Of a stretch of 64,000 nt of DNA, positions 20,021 to 31,935 are shown in pieces. Position 1 is the stretch's first letter, and every line of letters starts with the position of its first letter. Below the pieces are notes generated by a model, which did no database searches, was not told the origin of the DNA, and was given only the letters and a program-made list of their open reading frames with translations. Location of the stretch: the NCBI GenBank assembly GCA_037783415.1, contig JAZGTN010000001.1, forward strand, positions 248,001-312,000, given 5' to 3'. This stretch comes from Leptasterias polaris (taxonomy: Eukaryota > Echinodermata > Asteroidea > Forcipulatida > Asteriidae). A program made the translations under genes and the position numbers.

Positions 20021-20658
20021 TTGTTTAGAATGAAATGGGCGGGGTTTCATTAAATATGCACAAATATAGACCTCGGTGTTTATTCAAAACCATTGTAGGT
20101 ATAATAGCCTTTCCTGCGCAGTAGTTTACACTTTAATGTGTGTAATTCAATTGAAGCAAATTTTTGTTGTATCATATTGGCCAGCACTTCAAAGATTCAC
20201 ACCATGGGTAGAAAGTAAAGCCCAAAATGTATAATTGGAACGGATTCTGAGACTTCAAAATTACCGTTTTCAGCATGACTGAAATTATGGCATCATTGCT
20301 CCTCAAATCATCTCGATGAAAATCATCTCGATGACCGTTGAGATGATGATGATTTATCGATTCTCATGCCGAGCGTAGGTTGAGCGTTATGTTTCAGTAA
20401 GCAGGCAGGCGAATGTTGCAACATTTCTCTTTTCTTTTCTTCAGGTGTTTAAAAATTAAGCTTATTCTCTGAAACGTGTTGGATTCTAAACATGTTTAGC
20501 ACTCACTATGAACCCTAAACACATTCAATCTAAACGTATCACAGGCTAAATGTGTCTCGGGGTAAACATGTCACAGAAACGCAAAATCTAAACATGTTGA
20601 GGGCTAAACGTGTGAAAAAAGTGGGTACAAGCGAGGCGTTTAGAAATGTGTTTAGATT
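20021..20658. other. Right interior of the outer element, no gene seen
   Basis: Non-satellite, apparently single-copy DNA within the window. It contains a 13 bp direct repeat ATCATCTCGATGA (near 20307 and 20322) followed by the inverted GAGATGAT, a pyrimidine tract ending CAG (20424-20444), and from about 20480 a cluster of CTAAACRTGTT-like motifs that runs to the terminus. No frame here looks like a protein. Confidence 0.7.
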
Positions 20659-20679
20659 CTAAACGCCGTTTTTACAGTG
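20659..20679 (-). repeat. Right terminal inverted repeat of outer element
   Basis: Inverted partner of 17362-17382, ending CAGTG against the TA duplication. Confidence 0.92.
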
Positions 20680-20681
20680 TA
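20680..20681. repeat. TA target duplication, right of outer element
   Basis: Second copy of the duplicated TA; satellite sequence CGGTTGAC follows at once. Confidence 0.9.
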
Positions 20682-21400
20682 CGGTTGACAATAACTCCTG
20701 ATCACAGCATGCCAGAGAGAAAAATTTTGTTACCTGATTCTTCCCTGAATACTCCCAAATCCGAAAATCAGAATGTGAGGGCCAGCAGGCGCCATCTTCA
20801 TACCGCAAATTACCAGCGAGCGGGGACCATCCGAAGTCGACGCAATAGCGACTTCATTTGAACGAGCTATTTTAAAACAAATTCAAAGTAAGCACGGTCA
20901 AATCAACATGACATCATTTTTGGATTGGCACAAAATTTACACCACTCGAAGGTCAAGTACTAGGGGTCATGTGACCGAATTCTTGGGGCGGAGAGACATT
21001 TCTAGACGGCGCTAGCGGCCAGAGAGTCACCCCTACCCAAAGAAAATGGGAAGTTTTCAAGCAACATCAAAGTAAGTACGCTCAAATCAACCTGACATCA
21101 TTTTTGGATTGGCACAAAATTTACACCACTCGAAGGTCAAGTACTAGGGGTCATGTGACCGAATTCTTGGGGCGGAGAGACATTTCTAGACGGCGCTAGC
21201 GGCCAGAGAGTCACCCCTACCCAAAGAAAATGAGAAGTTTTCAAGCAAAATCAAAGTAAGTACGCTCAAATCAACCTGACATCATTTTTGGATTGGCACA
21301 AAATTTACACCACTCGAAGGTCAAGTACTAGGGGTCATGTGACCGAATTCTTGGGGCGGAGAGACATTTCTAGACGGCGCTAGTGGCCAGAGAGTCACCC

Positions 21401-22021
21401 CTACCCAAAGAAAATGAAAGTTTAAAAAAAGGCCAAGAAATAGTGCCTGCGGAAAACGTTGCGACCCTGAAATAAAGTTAAATCTACGGTTGACAATAAC
21501 TCCTGATCACAGCATGCCAGAGAGACAAATTTTGTTACCTGATTCTTCCCTGAATACTCCCAAATCCGAAAATCAGAATGTGAGGGCCAGCAGGCGCCAT
21601 CTTCATACCGCAAATTACCAGCGAGCGGGGACCATCCGAAGTCGACGCAATAGCGACTTCATTTGAACGAGCTATTTTAAAACAAATTCAAAGTAAGCAC
21701 GGTCAAATCAACATGACATCATTTTTGGATTGGCACAAAATTTACACCACTCGAAGGTCAAGTACTAGGGGTCATGTGACCGAATTCTTGGGGCGAAGAG
21801 ACATTTCTAGACGGCGCTAGCGGCCAGAGAGTCACCCCTACCCAAAGAAAATGAGAAGTTTTCAAGCAAAATCAAAGTAAGTACGCTCGAATCAACCTGA
21901 CATCATTTTTGGATTGGCACAAAATTTACACCACTCGAAGGTCAAGTACTAGGGGTCATGTGACCGAATTCTTGGGGCGGAGAGACATTTCTAGACGGCG
22001 CTAGTGGCCAGAGAGTCACCC
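21401..22021. repeat. HOR unit with two monomers (A-C), 621 bp
   Basis: Lacks B. Left insert junction is GTTTAAAAAAAGG (T to A). A has GGGGCGAAGAG, and C has GTACGCTCGAATC. Confidence 0.93.
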
Positions 22022-22642
22022 CTACCCAAAGAAAATGAAAGTTTTAAAAAAGGCCAAGAAATAGTGCCTGCGGAAAACGTTGCGACCCTGAAATAAAGTT
22101 AAATCTACGGTTGACAATAACTCCTGATCACAGCATGCCAGAGAGACAAATTTTGTTACCTGATTCTTCCCTGAATACTCCCAAATCCGAAAATCAGAAT
22201 GTGAGGGCCAGCAGGCGCCATCTTCATACCGCAAATTACCAGCGAGCGGGGACCATCCGAAGTCGACGCAATAGCGACTTCATTTGAACGAGCTATTTTA
22301 AAACAAATTCAAAGTAAGCACGGTCAAATCAACATGACATCATTTTTGGATTGGCACAAAATTTACACCACTCGAAGGTCAAGTACTAGGGGTCATGTGA
22401 CCGAATTCCTGGGGCGGAGAGACATTTCTAGACGGCGCTAGCGGCCAGAGAGTCACCCCTACCCAAAGAAAATGAGAAGTTTTCAAGCAAAATCAAAGTA
22501 AGTACGCTCAAATCAACCTGACATCATTTTTGGATTGGCACAAAATTTACACCACTCGAAGGTCAAGTACTAGGGGTCATGTGACCGAATTCTTGGGGCG
22601 GAGAGACATTTCTAGACGGCGCTAGCGGCCAGAGAGTCACCC
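22022..22642. repeat. HOR unit with two monomers (A-B), 621 bp
   Basis: The last monomer ends GCTAGCGG and is followed by ATGAGAAGTTTTAAAA, so this unit ends in B instead of C. The next insert begins within a B-type junction. Confidence 0.9.
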
Positions 22643-23264
22643 CTACCCAAAGAAAATGAGAAGTTTTAAAAAAGGCCAAGAAATAGTGCCTGCGGAAAAC
22701 GTTGAGACCCTGAAATAAAGTTAAATCTACGGTTGACAATAACTCCTGATCACAGCATGCCAGAGAGACAAATTTTGTTACCTGATTCTTCCCTGAATAC
22801 TCCCAAATCCGAAAATCAGAATGTGAGGGCCAGCAGGCGCCATCTTCATACCGCAAATTACCAGCGAGCGGGGACCATCCGAAGTCGACGCAATAGCGAC
22901 TTCATTTGAACGAGCTATTTTAAAACAAATTCAAAGTAAGCACGGTCAAATCAACATGACATCATTTTTGGATTGGCACAAAATTTACACCACTCGAAGG
23001 TCAAGTACTAGGGGTCATGTGACCGAATTCTTGGGGCGGAGAGACATTTCTAGACGGCGCTAGCGGCCAGAGAGTCACCCCTACCCAAAGAAAATGAGAA
23101 GTTTTCAAGCAAAATCAAAGTAAGTACGCTCAAATCAACCTGACATCATTTTTGGATTGGCACAAAATTTACACCACTCGAAGGTCAAGTACTAGGGGTC
23201 ATGTGACCGAATTCTTGGGGCGGAGAGACATTTCTAGACGGCGCTAGCGGCCAGAGAGTCACCC
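22643..23264. repeat. HOR unit with two monomers (A-B), 622 bp, hybrid junction
   Basis: Starts with ATGAGAAGTTTTAAAA, one base longer than the usual ATGAAAGTTTTAAAA, and again ends in B. It matches the start of the next unit, so this and its neighbour form a tandem pair. It is the first GAGACC unit right of the transposon. Confidence 0.9.
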
Positions 23265-26200
23265 CTACCCAAAGAAAATGAGAAGTTTTAAAAAAGGCCA
23301 AGAAATAGTGCCTGCGGAAAACGTTGAGACCCTGAAATAAAGTTAAATCTACGGTTGACAATAACTCCTGATCACAGCATGCCAGAGAGACAAATTTTGT
23401 TACCTGATTCTTCCCTGAATACTCCCAAATCCGAAAATCAGAATGTGAGGGCCAGCAGGCGCCATCTTCATACCGCAAATTACCAGCGAGCGGGGACCAT
23501 CCGAAGTCGACGCAATAGCGACTTCATTTGAACGAGCTATTTTAAAACAAATTCAAAGTAAGCACGGTCAAATCAACATGACATCATTTTTGGATTGGCA
23601 CAAAATTTACACCACTCGAAGGTCAAGTACTAGGGGTCATGTGACCGAATTCTTGGGGCGGAGAGACATTTCTAGACGGCGCTAGCGGCCAGAGAGTCAC
23701 CCCTACCCAAAGAAAATGAGAAGTTTTCAAGCAAAATCAAAGTAAGTACGCTCAAATCAACCTGACATCATTTTTGGATTGGCACAAAATTTACACCACT
23801 CGAAGGTCAAGTACTAGGGGTCATGTGACCGAATTCTTGGGGCGGAGAGACATTTCTAGACGGCGCTAGCGGCCAGAGAGTCACCCCTACCCAAAGAAAA
23901 TGAGAAGTTTTCAAGCAAAATCAAAGTAAGTACGCTCAAATCAACCTGACATCATTTTTGGATTGGCACAAAATTTACACCACTCGAAGGTCAAGTACTA
24001 GGGGTCATGTGACCGAATTCTTGGGGCGGAGAGACATTTCTAGACGGCGCTAGTGGCCAGAGAGTCACCCCTACCCAAAGAAAATGAAAGTTTTAAAAAA
24101 GGCCAAGAAATAGTGCCTGCGGAAAACGTTGAGACCCTGAAATAAAGTTAAATCTACGGTTGACAATAACTCCTGATCACAGCATGCCAGAGAGACAAAT
24201 TTTGTTACCTGATTCTTCCCTGAATACTCCCAAATCCGAAAATCAGAATGTGAGGGCCAGCAGGGGCCATCTTCATACCGCAAATTACCAGCGAGCGGGG
24301 ACCATCCGAAGTCGACGCAATAGCGACTTCATTTGAACGAGCTATTTTAAAACAAATTCAAAGTAAGCACGGTCAAATCAACATGACATCATTTTTGGAT
24401 TGGCACAACATTTACACCACTCGAAGGTCAATTACTAGGGGTCATGTGACCGAATTCTTGGGGCGGAGAGACATTTCTAGACGGCGCTAGCGGCCAGAGA
24501 GTCACCCCTACCCAAAGAAAATGAGAAGTTTTCAAGCAAAATCAAAGTAAGTACGCACAAATCAACCTGACATCATTTTTGGATTGGCACAAAATTTACA
24601 CCACTCGAAGGTCAAGTACTAGGGGTCATGTGACCGAATTCTTGGGGCGGAGAGACATTTCTAGACGGCGCTAGCGGCCAGAGAGTCACCCCTACCCAAA
24701 GAAAATGAGAAGTTTTCAAGCAAAATCAAAGTAAGTACGCTCAAATCAACCTGACATCATTTTTGGATTGGCACAAAATTTACACCACTCGAAGGTCAAG
24801 TACTAGGGGTCATGTGACCGAATTCTTGGGGCGGAGAGACATTTCTAGACGGCGCTAGTGGCCAGAGAGTCACCCCTACCCAAAGAAAATGAAAGTTTTA
24901 AAAAAGGCCAAGAAATAGTGCCTGCGGAAAACGTTGAGACCCTGAAATAAAGTTAAATCTACGGTTGACAATAACTCCTGATCACAGCATGCCAGAGAGA
25001 CAAATTTTGTTACCTGATTCTTCCCTGAATACTCCCAAATCCGAAAATCAGAATGTGAGGGCCAGCAGGGGCCATCTTCATACCGCAAATTACCAGCGAG
25101 CGGGGACCATCCGAAGTCGACGCAATAGCGACTTCATTTGAACGAGCTATTTTAAAACAAATTCAAAGTAAGCACGGTCAAATCAACATGACATCATTTT
25201 TGGATTGGCACAACATTTACACCACTCGAAGGTCAATTACTAGGGGTCATGTGACCGAATTCTTGGGGCGGAGAGACATTTCTAGACGGCGCTAGCGGCC
25301 AGAGAGTCACCCCTACCCAAAGAAAATGAGAAGTTTTCAAGCAAAATCAAAGTAAGTACGCACAAATCAACCTGACATCATTTTTGGATTGGCACAAAAT
25401 TTACACCACTCGAAGGTCAAGTACTAGGGGTCATGTGACCGAATTCTTGGGGCGGAGAGACATTTCTAGACGGCGCTAGCGGCCAGAGAGTCACCCCTAC
25501 CCAAAGAAAATGAGAAGTTTTCAAGCAAAATCAAAGTAAGTACGCTCAAATCAACCTGACATCATTTTTGGATTGGCACAAAATTTACACCACTCGAAGG
25601 TCAAGTACTAGGGGTCATGTGACCGAATTATTGGGGCGGAGAGACATTTCTAGACGGCGCTAGTGGCCAGAGAGTCACCCCTACCCAAAGAAAATGAAAG
25701 TTTTAAAAAGGCCAAGAAATAGTGCCTGCGGAAAACGTTGAGACCCTGAAATAAAGTTAAATCTACGGTTGACAATAACTCCTGATCACAGCATGCCAGA
25801 GAGACAAATTTTGTTACCTGATTCTTCCCTGAATACTCCCAAATCCGAAAATCAGAATGTGAGGGCCAGCAGGCGCCATCTTCATACCGCAAATTACCAG
25901 CGAGCGGGGACCATCCGAAGTCGACGCAATAGCGACTTCATTTGAACGAGCTATTTTAAAACAAATTCAAAGTAAGCACGGTCAAATCAACATGACATCA
26001 TTTTTGGATTGGCACAAAATTTACACCACTCGAAGGTCAAGTACTAGTGGTCATGTGACCGAATTCTTGGGGCGGAGAGACATTTCTAGACGGCGCTAGC
26101 GGCCAGAGAGTCACCCCTACCCAAAGAAAATGAGAAGTTTTCAAGCAAAATCAAAGTAAGTACGCTCAAATCAACCTGACATCATTTTTGGATTGGCACA

Positions 26201-28899
26201 AAATTTACACCACTCGAAGGTCAAGTACTAGGGGTCATGTGACCGAATTCTTGGGGCGGAGAGACATTTCTAGACGGCGCTAGCGGCCAGAGAGTCACCC
26301 CTACCCAAAGAAAATGAGAAGTTTTCAAGCAAAATCAAAGTAAGTACGCTCAAATCAACCTGACATCATTTTTGGATTGGCACAAAATTTACACCACTCG
26401 AAGGTCAAGTACTAGGGGTCATGTGACCGAATTCTTGGGGCGGAGAGACATTTCTAGACGGCGCTAGTGGCCAGAGAGTCACCCCTACCCAAAGAAAATG
26501 AAAGTTTTAAAAAAGGCCAAGAAATAGTGCCTGCGGAAAACGTTGAGACCCTGAAATAAAGTTAAATCTACGGTTGACAATAACTCCTGATCACAGCATG
26601 CCAGAGAGACAAATTTTGTTACCTGATTCTTCCCTGAATACTCCCAAATCCGAAAATCAGAATGTGAGGGCCAGCAGGCGCCATCTTCATACCGCAAATT
26701 ACCAGCGAGCGGGGACCATCCGAAGTCGACGCAATAGCGACTTCAGTTGAACGAGCTATTTTAAAACAAATTCAAAGTAAGCACGGTCAAATCAACATGA
26801 CATCATTTTTGGATTGGCACAAAATTTACACCACTCGAAGGTCAAGTACTAGGGGTCATGTGACCGAATTTTTGGGGCGGAGAGACATTTCTAGACGGCG
26901 CTAGCGGCCAGAGAGTCACCCCTACCCAAAGAAAATGAGAAGTTTTCAAGCAAAATCAAAGTAAGTACGCTCAAATCAACCTGACATCATTTTTGGATTG
27001 GCACAAAATTTACACCACTCGAAGGACAAGTACTAGGGGTCATGTGACCGAATTCTTGGGGCGGAGAGACATTTCTAGACGGCGCTAGCGGCCAGAGAGT
27101 CACCCCTACCCAAAGAAAATGAGAAGTTTTCAAGCAAAATCAAAGTAAGTACGCTCAAATCAACCTGACATCATTTTTGGATTGGCACAAAATTTACACC
27201 ACTCGAAGGTCAAGTACTAGGGGTCATGTGACCGAATTCTTGGGGCGGAGAGACATTTCTAGACGGCGCTAGTGGCCAGAGAGTCACCCCTACCCAAAGA
27301 AAATGAAAGTTTTAAAAAAGGCCAAGAAATAGTGCCTGCGGAAAACGTTGAGACCCTGAAATAAAGTTAAATCTACGGTTGACAATAACTCCTGATCACA
27401 GCATGCCAGAGAGACAAATTTTGTTACCTGATTCTTCCCTGAATACTCCCAAATCCGAAAATCAGAATGTGAGGGCCAGCAGGCGCCATCTTCATACCGC
27501 AAATTACCAGCGAGCGGGGACCATCCGAAGTCGACGCAATAGCGACTTCAGTTGAACGAGCTATTTTAAAACAAATTCAAAGTAAGCACGGTCAAATCAA
27601 CATGACATCATTTTTGGATTGGCACAAAATTTACACCACTCGAAGGTCAAGTACTAGTGGTCATGTGACCGAATTCTTGGGGCGGAGAGACATTTCTAGA
27701 CGGCGCTAGCGGCCAGAGAGTCACCCCTACCCAAAGAAAATGAGAAGTTTTCAAGCAAAATCAAAGTAAGTACGCTCAAATCAACCTGACATCATTTTTG
27801 GATTGGCACAAAATTTACACCACTCGAAGGTCAAGTACTAGGGGTCATGTGACCGAATTCTTGGGGCGGAGAGACATTTCTAGACGGCGCTAGCGGCCAG
27901 AGAGTCACCCCTACCCAAAGAAAATGAGAAGTTTTCAAGCAAAATCAAAGTAAGTACGCTCAAATCAACCTGACATCATTTTTGGATTGGCACAAAATTT
28001 ACACCACTCGAAGGTCAAGTACTAGGGGTCATGTGACCGAATTCTTGGGGCGGAGAGACATTTCTAGACGGCGCTAGTGGCCAGAGAGTCACCCCTACCC
28101 AAAGAAAATGAAAGTTTTAAAAAAGGCCAAGAAATAGTGCCTGCGGAAAACGTTGAGACCCTGAAATAAAGTTAAATCTACGGTTGACAATAACTCCTGA
28201 TCACAGCATGCCAGAGAGACAAATTTTGTTACCTGATTCTTCCCTGAATACTCCCAAATCCGAAAATCAGAATGTGAGGGCCAGCAGGCGCCATCTTCAT
28301 ACCGCAAATTACCAGCGAGCGGGGACCATCCGAAGTCGACGCAATAGCGACTTCAGTTGAACGAGCTATTTTAAAACAAATTCAAAGTAAGCACGGTCAA
28401 ATCAACATGACATCATTTTTGGATTGGCACAAAATTTACACCACTCGAAGGTCAAGTACTAGGGGTCATGTGACCGAATTGTTGGGGCGGAGAGACATTT
28501 CTAGACGGCGCTAGCGGCCAGAGAGTCACCCCTACCCAAAGAAAATGAGAAGTTTTCAAGCAAAATCAAAGTAAGTACGCTCAAATCAACCTGACATCAT
28601 TTTTGGATTGGCACAAAATTTACACCACTCGAAGGTCAAGTACTAGGGGTCATGTGACCGAATTCTTGGGGCGGAGAGACATTTCTAGACGGCGCTAGCG
28701 GCCAGAGAGTCCCCCCTACCCAAAGAAAATGAGAAGTTTTCAAGCAAAATCAAAGTAAGTACGCTCAAATCAACCTGACATCATTTTTGGATTGGCACAA
28801 AATTTACACCACTCGAAGGTCAAGTACTAGGGGTCATGTGACCGAATTCTTGGGGCGGAGAGACATTTCTAGACGGCGCTAGTGGCCAGAGAGTCACCC
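23265..28899. repeat. Run of seven A-B-C units
   Basis: Units start at 23265 (806 bp, hybrid ATGAGAAGTTTTAAAA junction), 24071, 24876, 25681 (804 bp, one A lost at the left junction), 26485, 27290 and 28095. All carry GAGACC. Units 24071 and 24876 match the block at 13872. From 26485 the units carry CTTCAGTTGAACG. ACTAGTGGTC occurs at 26047 and 27657, exactly 1610 bp apart. Confidence 0.94.
24071..25680. repeat. Two-unit block matching 13872-15481
   Basis: Both units carry CAGGGGCCATC, CACAACATTT, CAATTACTAGG and GTACGCACAAATC, as do the units 10,199 bp to the left. Here, unlike at the left site, flanking units share its GAGACC base, so this site is the more likely source. Confidence 0.85.
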
Positions 28900-29336
28900 C
28901 TACCCAAAGAAAATGAAAGTTTTAAAAAAGGCCAAGAAATAGTGCCTGCGGAAAACGTTGAGACCCTGAAATAAAGTTAAATCTACGGTTGACAATAACT
29001 CCTGATCACAGCATGCCAGAGAGACAAATTTTGTTACCTGATTCTTCCCTGAATACTCCCAAATCCGAAAATCAGAATGTGAGGGCCAGCAGGCGCCATC
29101 TTCATACCGCAAATTACCAGCGAGCGGGGACCATCCGAAGTCGACGCAATAGCGACTTCAGTTGAACGAGCTATTTTAAAACAAATTCAAAGTAAGCACG
29201 GTCAAATCAACATGACATCATTTTTGGATTGGCACAAAATTTACACCACTCGAAGGTCAAGTACTAGGGGTCATGTGACCGAATTCTTGGGGCGGAGAGA
29301 CATTTCTAGACGGCGCTAGTGGCCAGAGAGTCACCC
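28900..29336. repeat. Shortest HOR unit, a single monomer, 437 bp
   Basis: Contains only the insert-bearing monomer, which starts as A (GTAAGCACGG) and ends as C (GCTAGTGG). It looks like an A/C fusion left by loss of exactly two monomers (368 bp). It keeps the CTTCAGTTG marker. Confidence 0.92.
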
Positions 29337-29957
29337 CTACCCAAAGAAAATGAAAGTTTTAAAAAAGGCCAAGAAATAGTGCCTGCGGAAAACGTTGAGA
29401 CCCTGAAATAAAGTTAAATCTACGGTTGACAATAACTCCTGATCACAGCATGCCAGAGAGACAAATTTTGTTACCTGATTCTTCCCTGAATACTCCCAAA
29501 TCCGAAAATCAGAATGTGAGGGCCAGCAGGCGCCATCTTCATACCGCAAATTACCAGCGAGCTTGGACCATCCGAAGTCGACGCAATAGCGACTTCAGTT
29601 GAACGAGCTATTTTAAAACAAATTCAAAGTAAGCACGGTAAAATCAACATGACATCATTTTTGGATTGGCACAAAATTTACACCACTCGAAGGTCAAGTA
29701 CTAGGGGTCATGTGACCGAATTCTTGGGGCGGAGAGACATTTCTAGACGGCGCTAGCGGCCAGAGAGTCACCCCTACCCAAAGAAAATGAGAAGTTTTCA
29801 AGCAAAATCAAAGTAAGTACGCTCAAATCAACCTGACATCATTTTTGGATTGGCACAAAATTTACACCACTCGAAGGTCAAGTACTAGGGGTCATGTGAC
29901 CGAATTCTTGGGGCGGAGAGACATTTCTAGACGGCGCTAGTGGCCAGAGAGTCACCC
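29337..29957. repeat. HOR unit with two monomers (A-C), 621 bp
   Basis: Follows the one-monomer unit and is the last with CTTCAGTTG. Private changes are GCGAGCTTGG near 29563 and CACGGTAAAATC near 29640. Confidence 0.92.
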
Positions 29958-30762
29958 CTACCCAAAGAAAATGAAAGTTTTAAAAAAGGCCAAGAAATAG
30001 TGCCTGCGGAAAACGTTGAGACCCTGAAATAAAGTTAAATCTACGGTTGACAATAACTCCTGATCACAGCATGCCAGAGAGACAAATTTTGTTACCTGAT
30101 TCTTCCCTGAATACTCCCAAATCCGAAAATCAGAATGTGAGGGCCAGCAGGCGCCATCTTCATACCGCAAATTACCAGCGAGCGGGGACCATCCGAAGTC
30201 GACGCAATAGCGACTTCATTTGAACGAGCTATTTTAAAACAAATTCAAAGTAAGCACGGTCAAATCAACATGACATCATTTTTGGATTGGCACAAAATTT
30301 ACACCACTCGAAGGTCAAGTACTAGGGGTCATGTGACCGAATTCTTGGGGCGGAGAGACATTTCTAGACGGCGCTAGCGGCCAGAGAGTCACCCCTACCC
30401 AAAGAAAATGAGAAGTTTTCAAGCAAAATCAAAGTAAGTACGCTCAAATCAACCTGACATCATTTTTGGATTGGCACAAAATTTACACCACTCGAAGGTC
30501 AAGTACTAGGGGTCATGTGACCGAATTCTTGGGGCGGAGAGACATTTCTAGACGGCGCTAGCGGCCAGAGAGTCACCCCTACCCAAAGAAAATGAGAAGT
30601 TTTCAAGCAAAATCAAAGTAAGTACGCTCAAATCAACCTGACATCATTTTTCGATTGGCACAAAATTTACACCACTCGAAGGTCAAGTACTAGGGGTCAT
30701 GTGACCGAATTCTTGGAGCGGAGAGACATTTCTAGACGGCGCTAGTGGCCAGAGAGTCACCC
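29958..30762. repeat. Standard HOR unit
   Basis: A-B-C. The C monomer has TTTTTCGATTGG (near 30651), a marker also found near 31456 and 32630, and CTTGGAGCGG near 30717. Confidence 0.94.
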
Positions 30763-31935
30763 CTACCCAAAGAAAATGAAAGTTTTAAAAAAGGCCAAGA
30801 AATAGTGCCTGCGGAAAACGTTGAGACCCTGAAATAAAGTTAAATCTACGGTTGACAATAACTCCTGATCACAGCATGCCAGAGAGACAAATTTTGTTAC
30901 CTGATTCTTCCCTGAATACTCCCAAATCCGAAAATCAGAATGTGAGGGCCAGCAGGCGCCATCTTCATACCGCAAATTACCAGCGAGCGGGGACCATCCG
31001 AAGTCGACGCAATAGCGACTTCATTTGAACGAGCTATTTTAAAACAAATTCAAAGTAAGCACGGTCAAATCAACATGACATCATTTTTGGATTGGCACAA
31101 AATTTACACCACTCGAAGGTCAAGTACTAGGGGTCATGTGACCGAATTCTTGGGGCGGAGAGACATTTCTAGACGGCGCTAGCGGCCAGAGAGTCACCCC
31201 TACCCAAAGAAAATGAGAAGTTTTCAAGCAAAATCAAAGTAAGTACGCTCAAATCAACCTGACATCATTTTTGGATTGGCACAAAATTTACACCACTCGA
31301 AGGTCAAGTACTAGGGGTCATGTGACTGAATTCTTGGGGCGGAGAGACATTTCTAGACGGCGCTAGCGGCCAGAGAGTCACCCCTACCCAAAGAAAATGA
31401 GAAGTTTTCAAGCAAAATCAAAGTAAGTACGCTCAAATCAACCTGACATCATTTTTCGATTGGCACAAAATTTACACCACTCGAAGGTCAAGTACTAGGG
31501 GTCATGTGACCGAATTCTTGGGGCGGAGAGACATTTCTAGACGGCGCTAGCGGCCAGAGAGTCACCCCTACCCAAAGAAAATGAGAAGTTTTCAAGCAAA
31601 ATCAAAGTAAGTACGCTCAAATCAACCTGACATCATTTTTGGATTGGCACAAAATTTACACCACTCGAAGGTCAAGTACTAGGGGTCATGTGACCGAATT
31701 CTTGGGGCGGAGAGACATTTCTAGACGGCGCTAGCGGCCAGAGAGTCACCCCTACCCAAAGAAAATGAGAAGTTTTCAAGCAAAATCAAAGTAAGTACGC
31801 TCAAATCAACCTGACATCATTTTTGGATTGGCACAAAATTTACACCACTCGAAGGTCAAGTACTAGGGGTCATGTGACCGAATTCTTGGGGCGGAGAGAC
31901 ATTTCTAGACGGCGCTAGTGGACAGAGAGTCACCC
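30763..31935. repeat. HOR unit with five monomers (A-B-B-B-C), 1173 bp
   Basis: Two extra B monomers. The third monomer carries the TTTTTCGATTGG marker usually seen in a C position nearby, which suggests the two extra monomers were gained by an exchange around it. The next unit opens just after TAGTGGACAGAG. Confidence 0.92.

Larger units (their letters stand above)
17362..20679. mobile_element. Outer TA-flanked inverted-repeat transposon (non-autonomous)
   Basis: The element runs from CACTGTAAAAACGGCG to CGCCGTTTTTACAGTG with a TA on each side. Without the nested fold-back element it is about 1.63 kb. It has no reading frame that looks like a transposase, so it would depend on an enzyme made elsewhere. 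Its interior is built from ~135 bp tandem repeats, an imperfect inverted repeat centred near 19735, and many short CTAAACRTGTT-like motifs. A TA duplication is usual for Tc1/mariner-type elements. CACTG ends with subterminal repeats also recall CMC-type elements, so I leave the superfamily open. Confidence 0.9.
17276..21400. repeat. Standard HOR unit interrupted by the transposon
   Basis: The unit begins at 17276 and the next begins at 21401. Subtracting the 3318 bp element and one 2 bp TA leaves exactly 805 bp, an ordinary A-B-C unit. The insertion lies in the 246 bp segment, at the TA of AAATCTACGG. The portion right of the insertion has AGAGAAAAA near 20721 and AAAATGGGAAG near 21047 as private changes. 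Confidence 0.95.

Noticed and set aside
20424..20444. Pyrimidine tract ending CAG in the outer transposon, acceptor-like
   Set aside because: No open frame follows it before the transposon terminus, so there is no support for an exon.
20646..20861. A 71-codon plus-strand frame across the right end of the outer transposon
   Set aside because: It joins the transposon terminus to satellite sequence and was created by the insertion.
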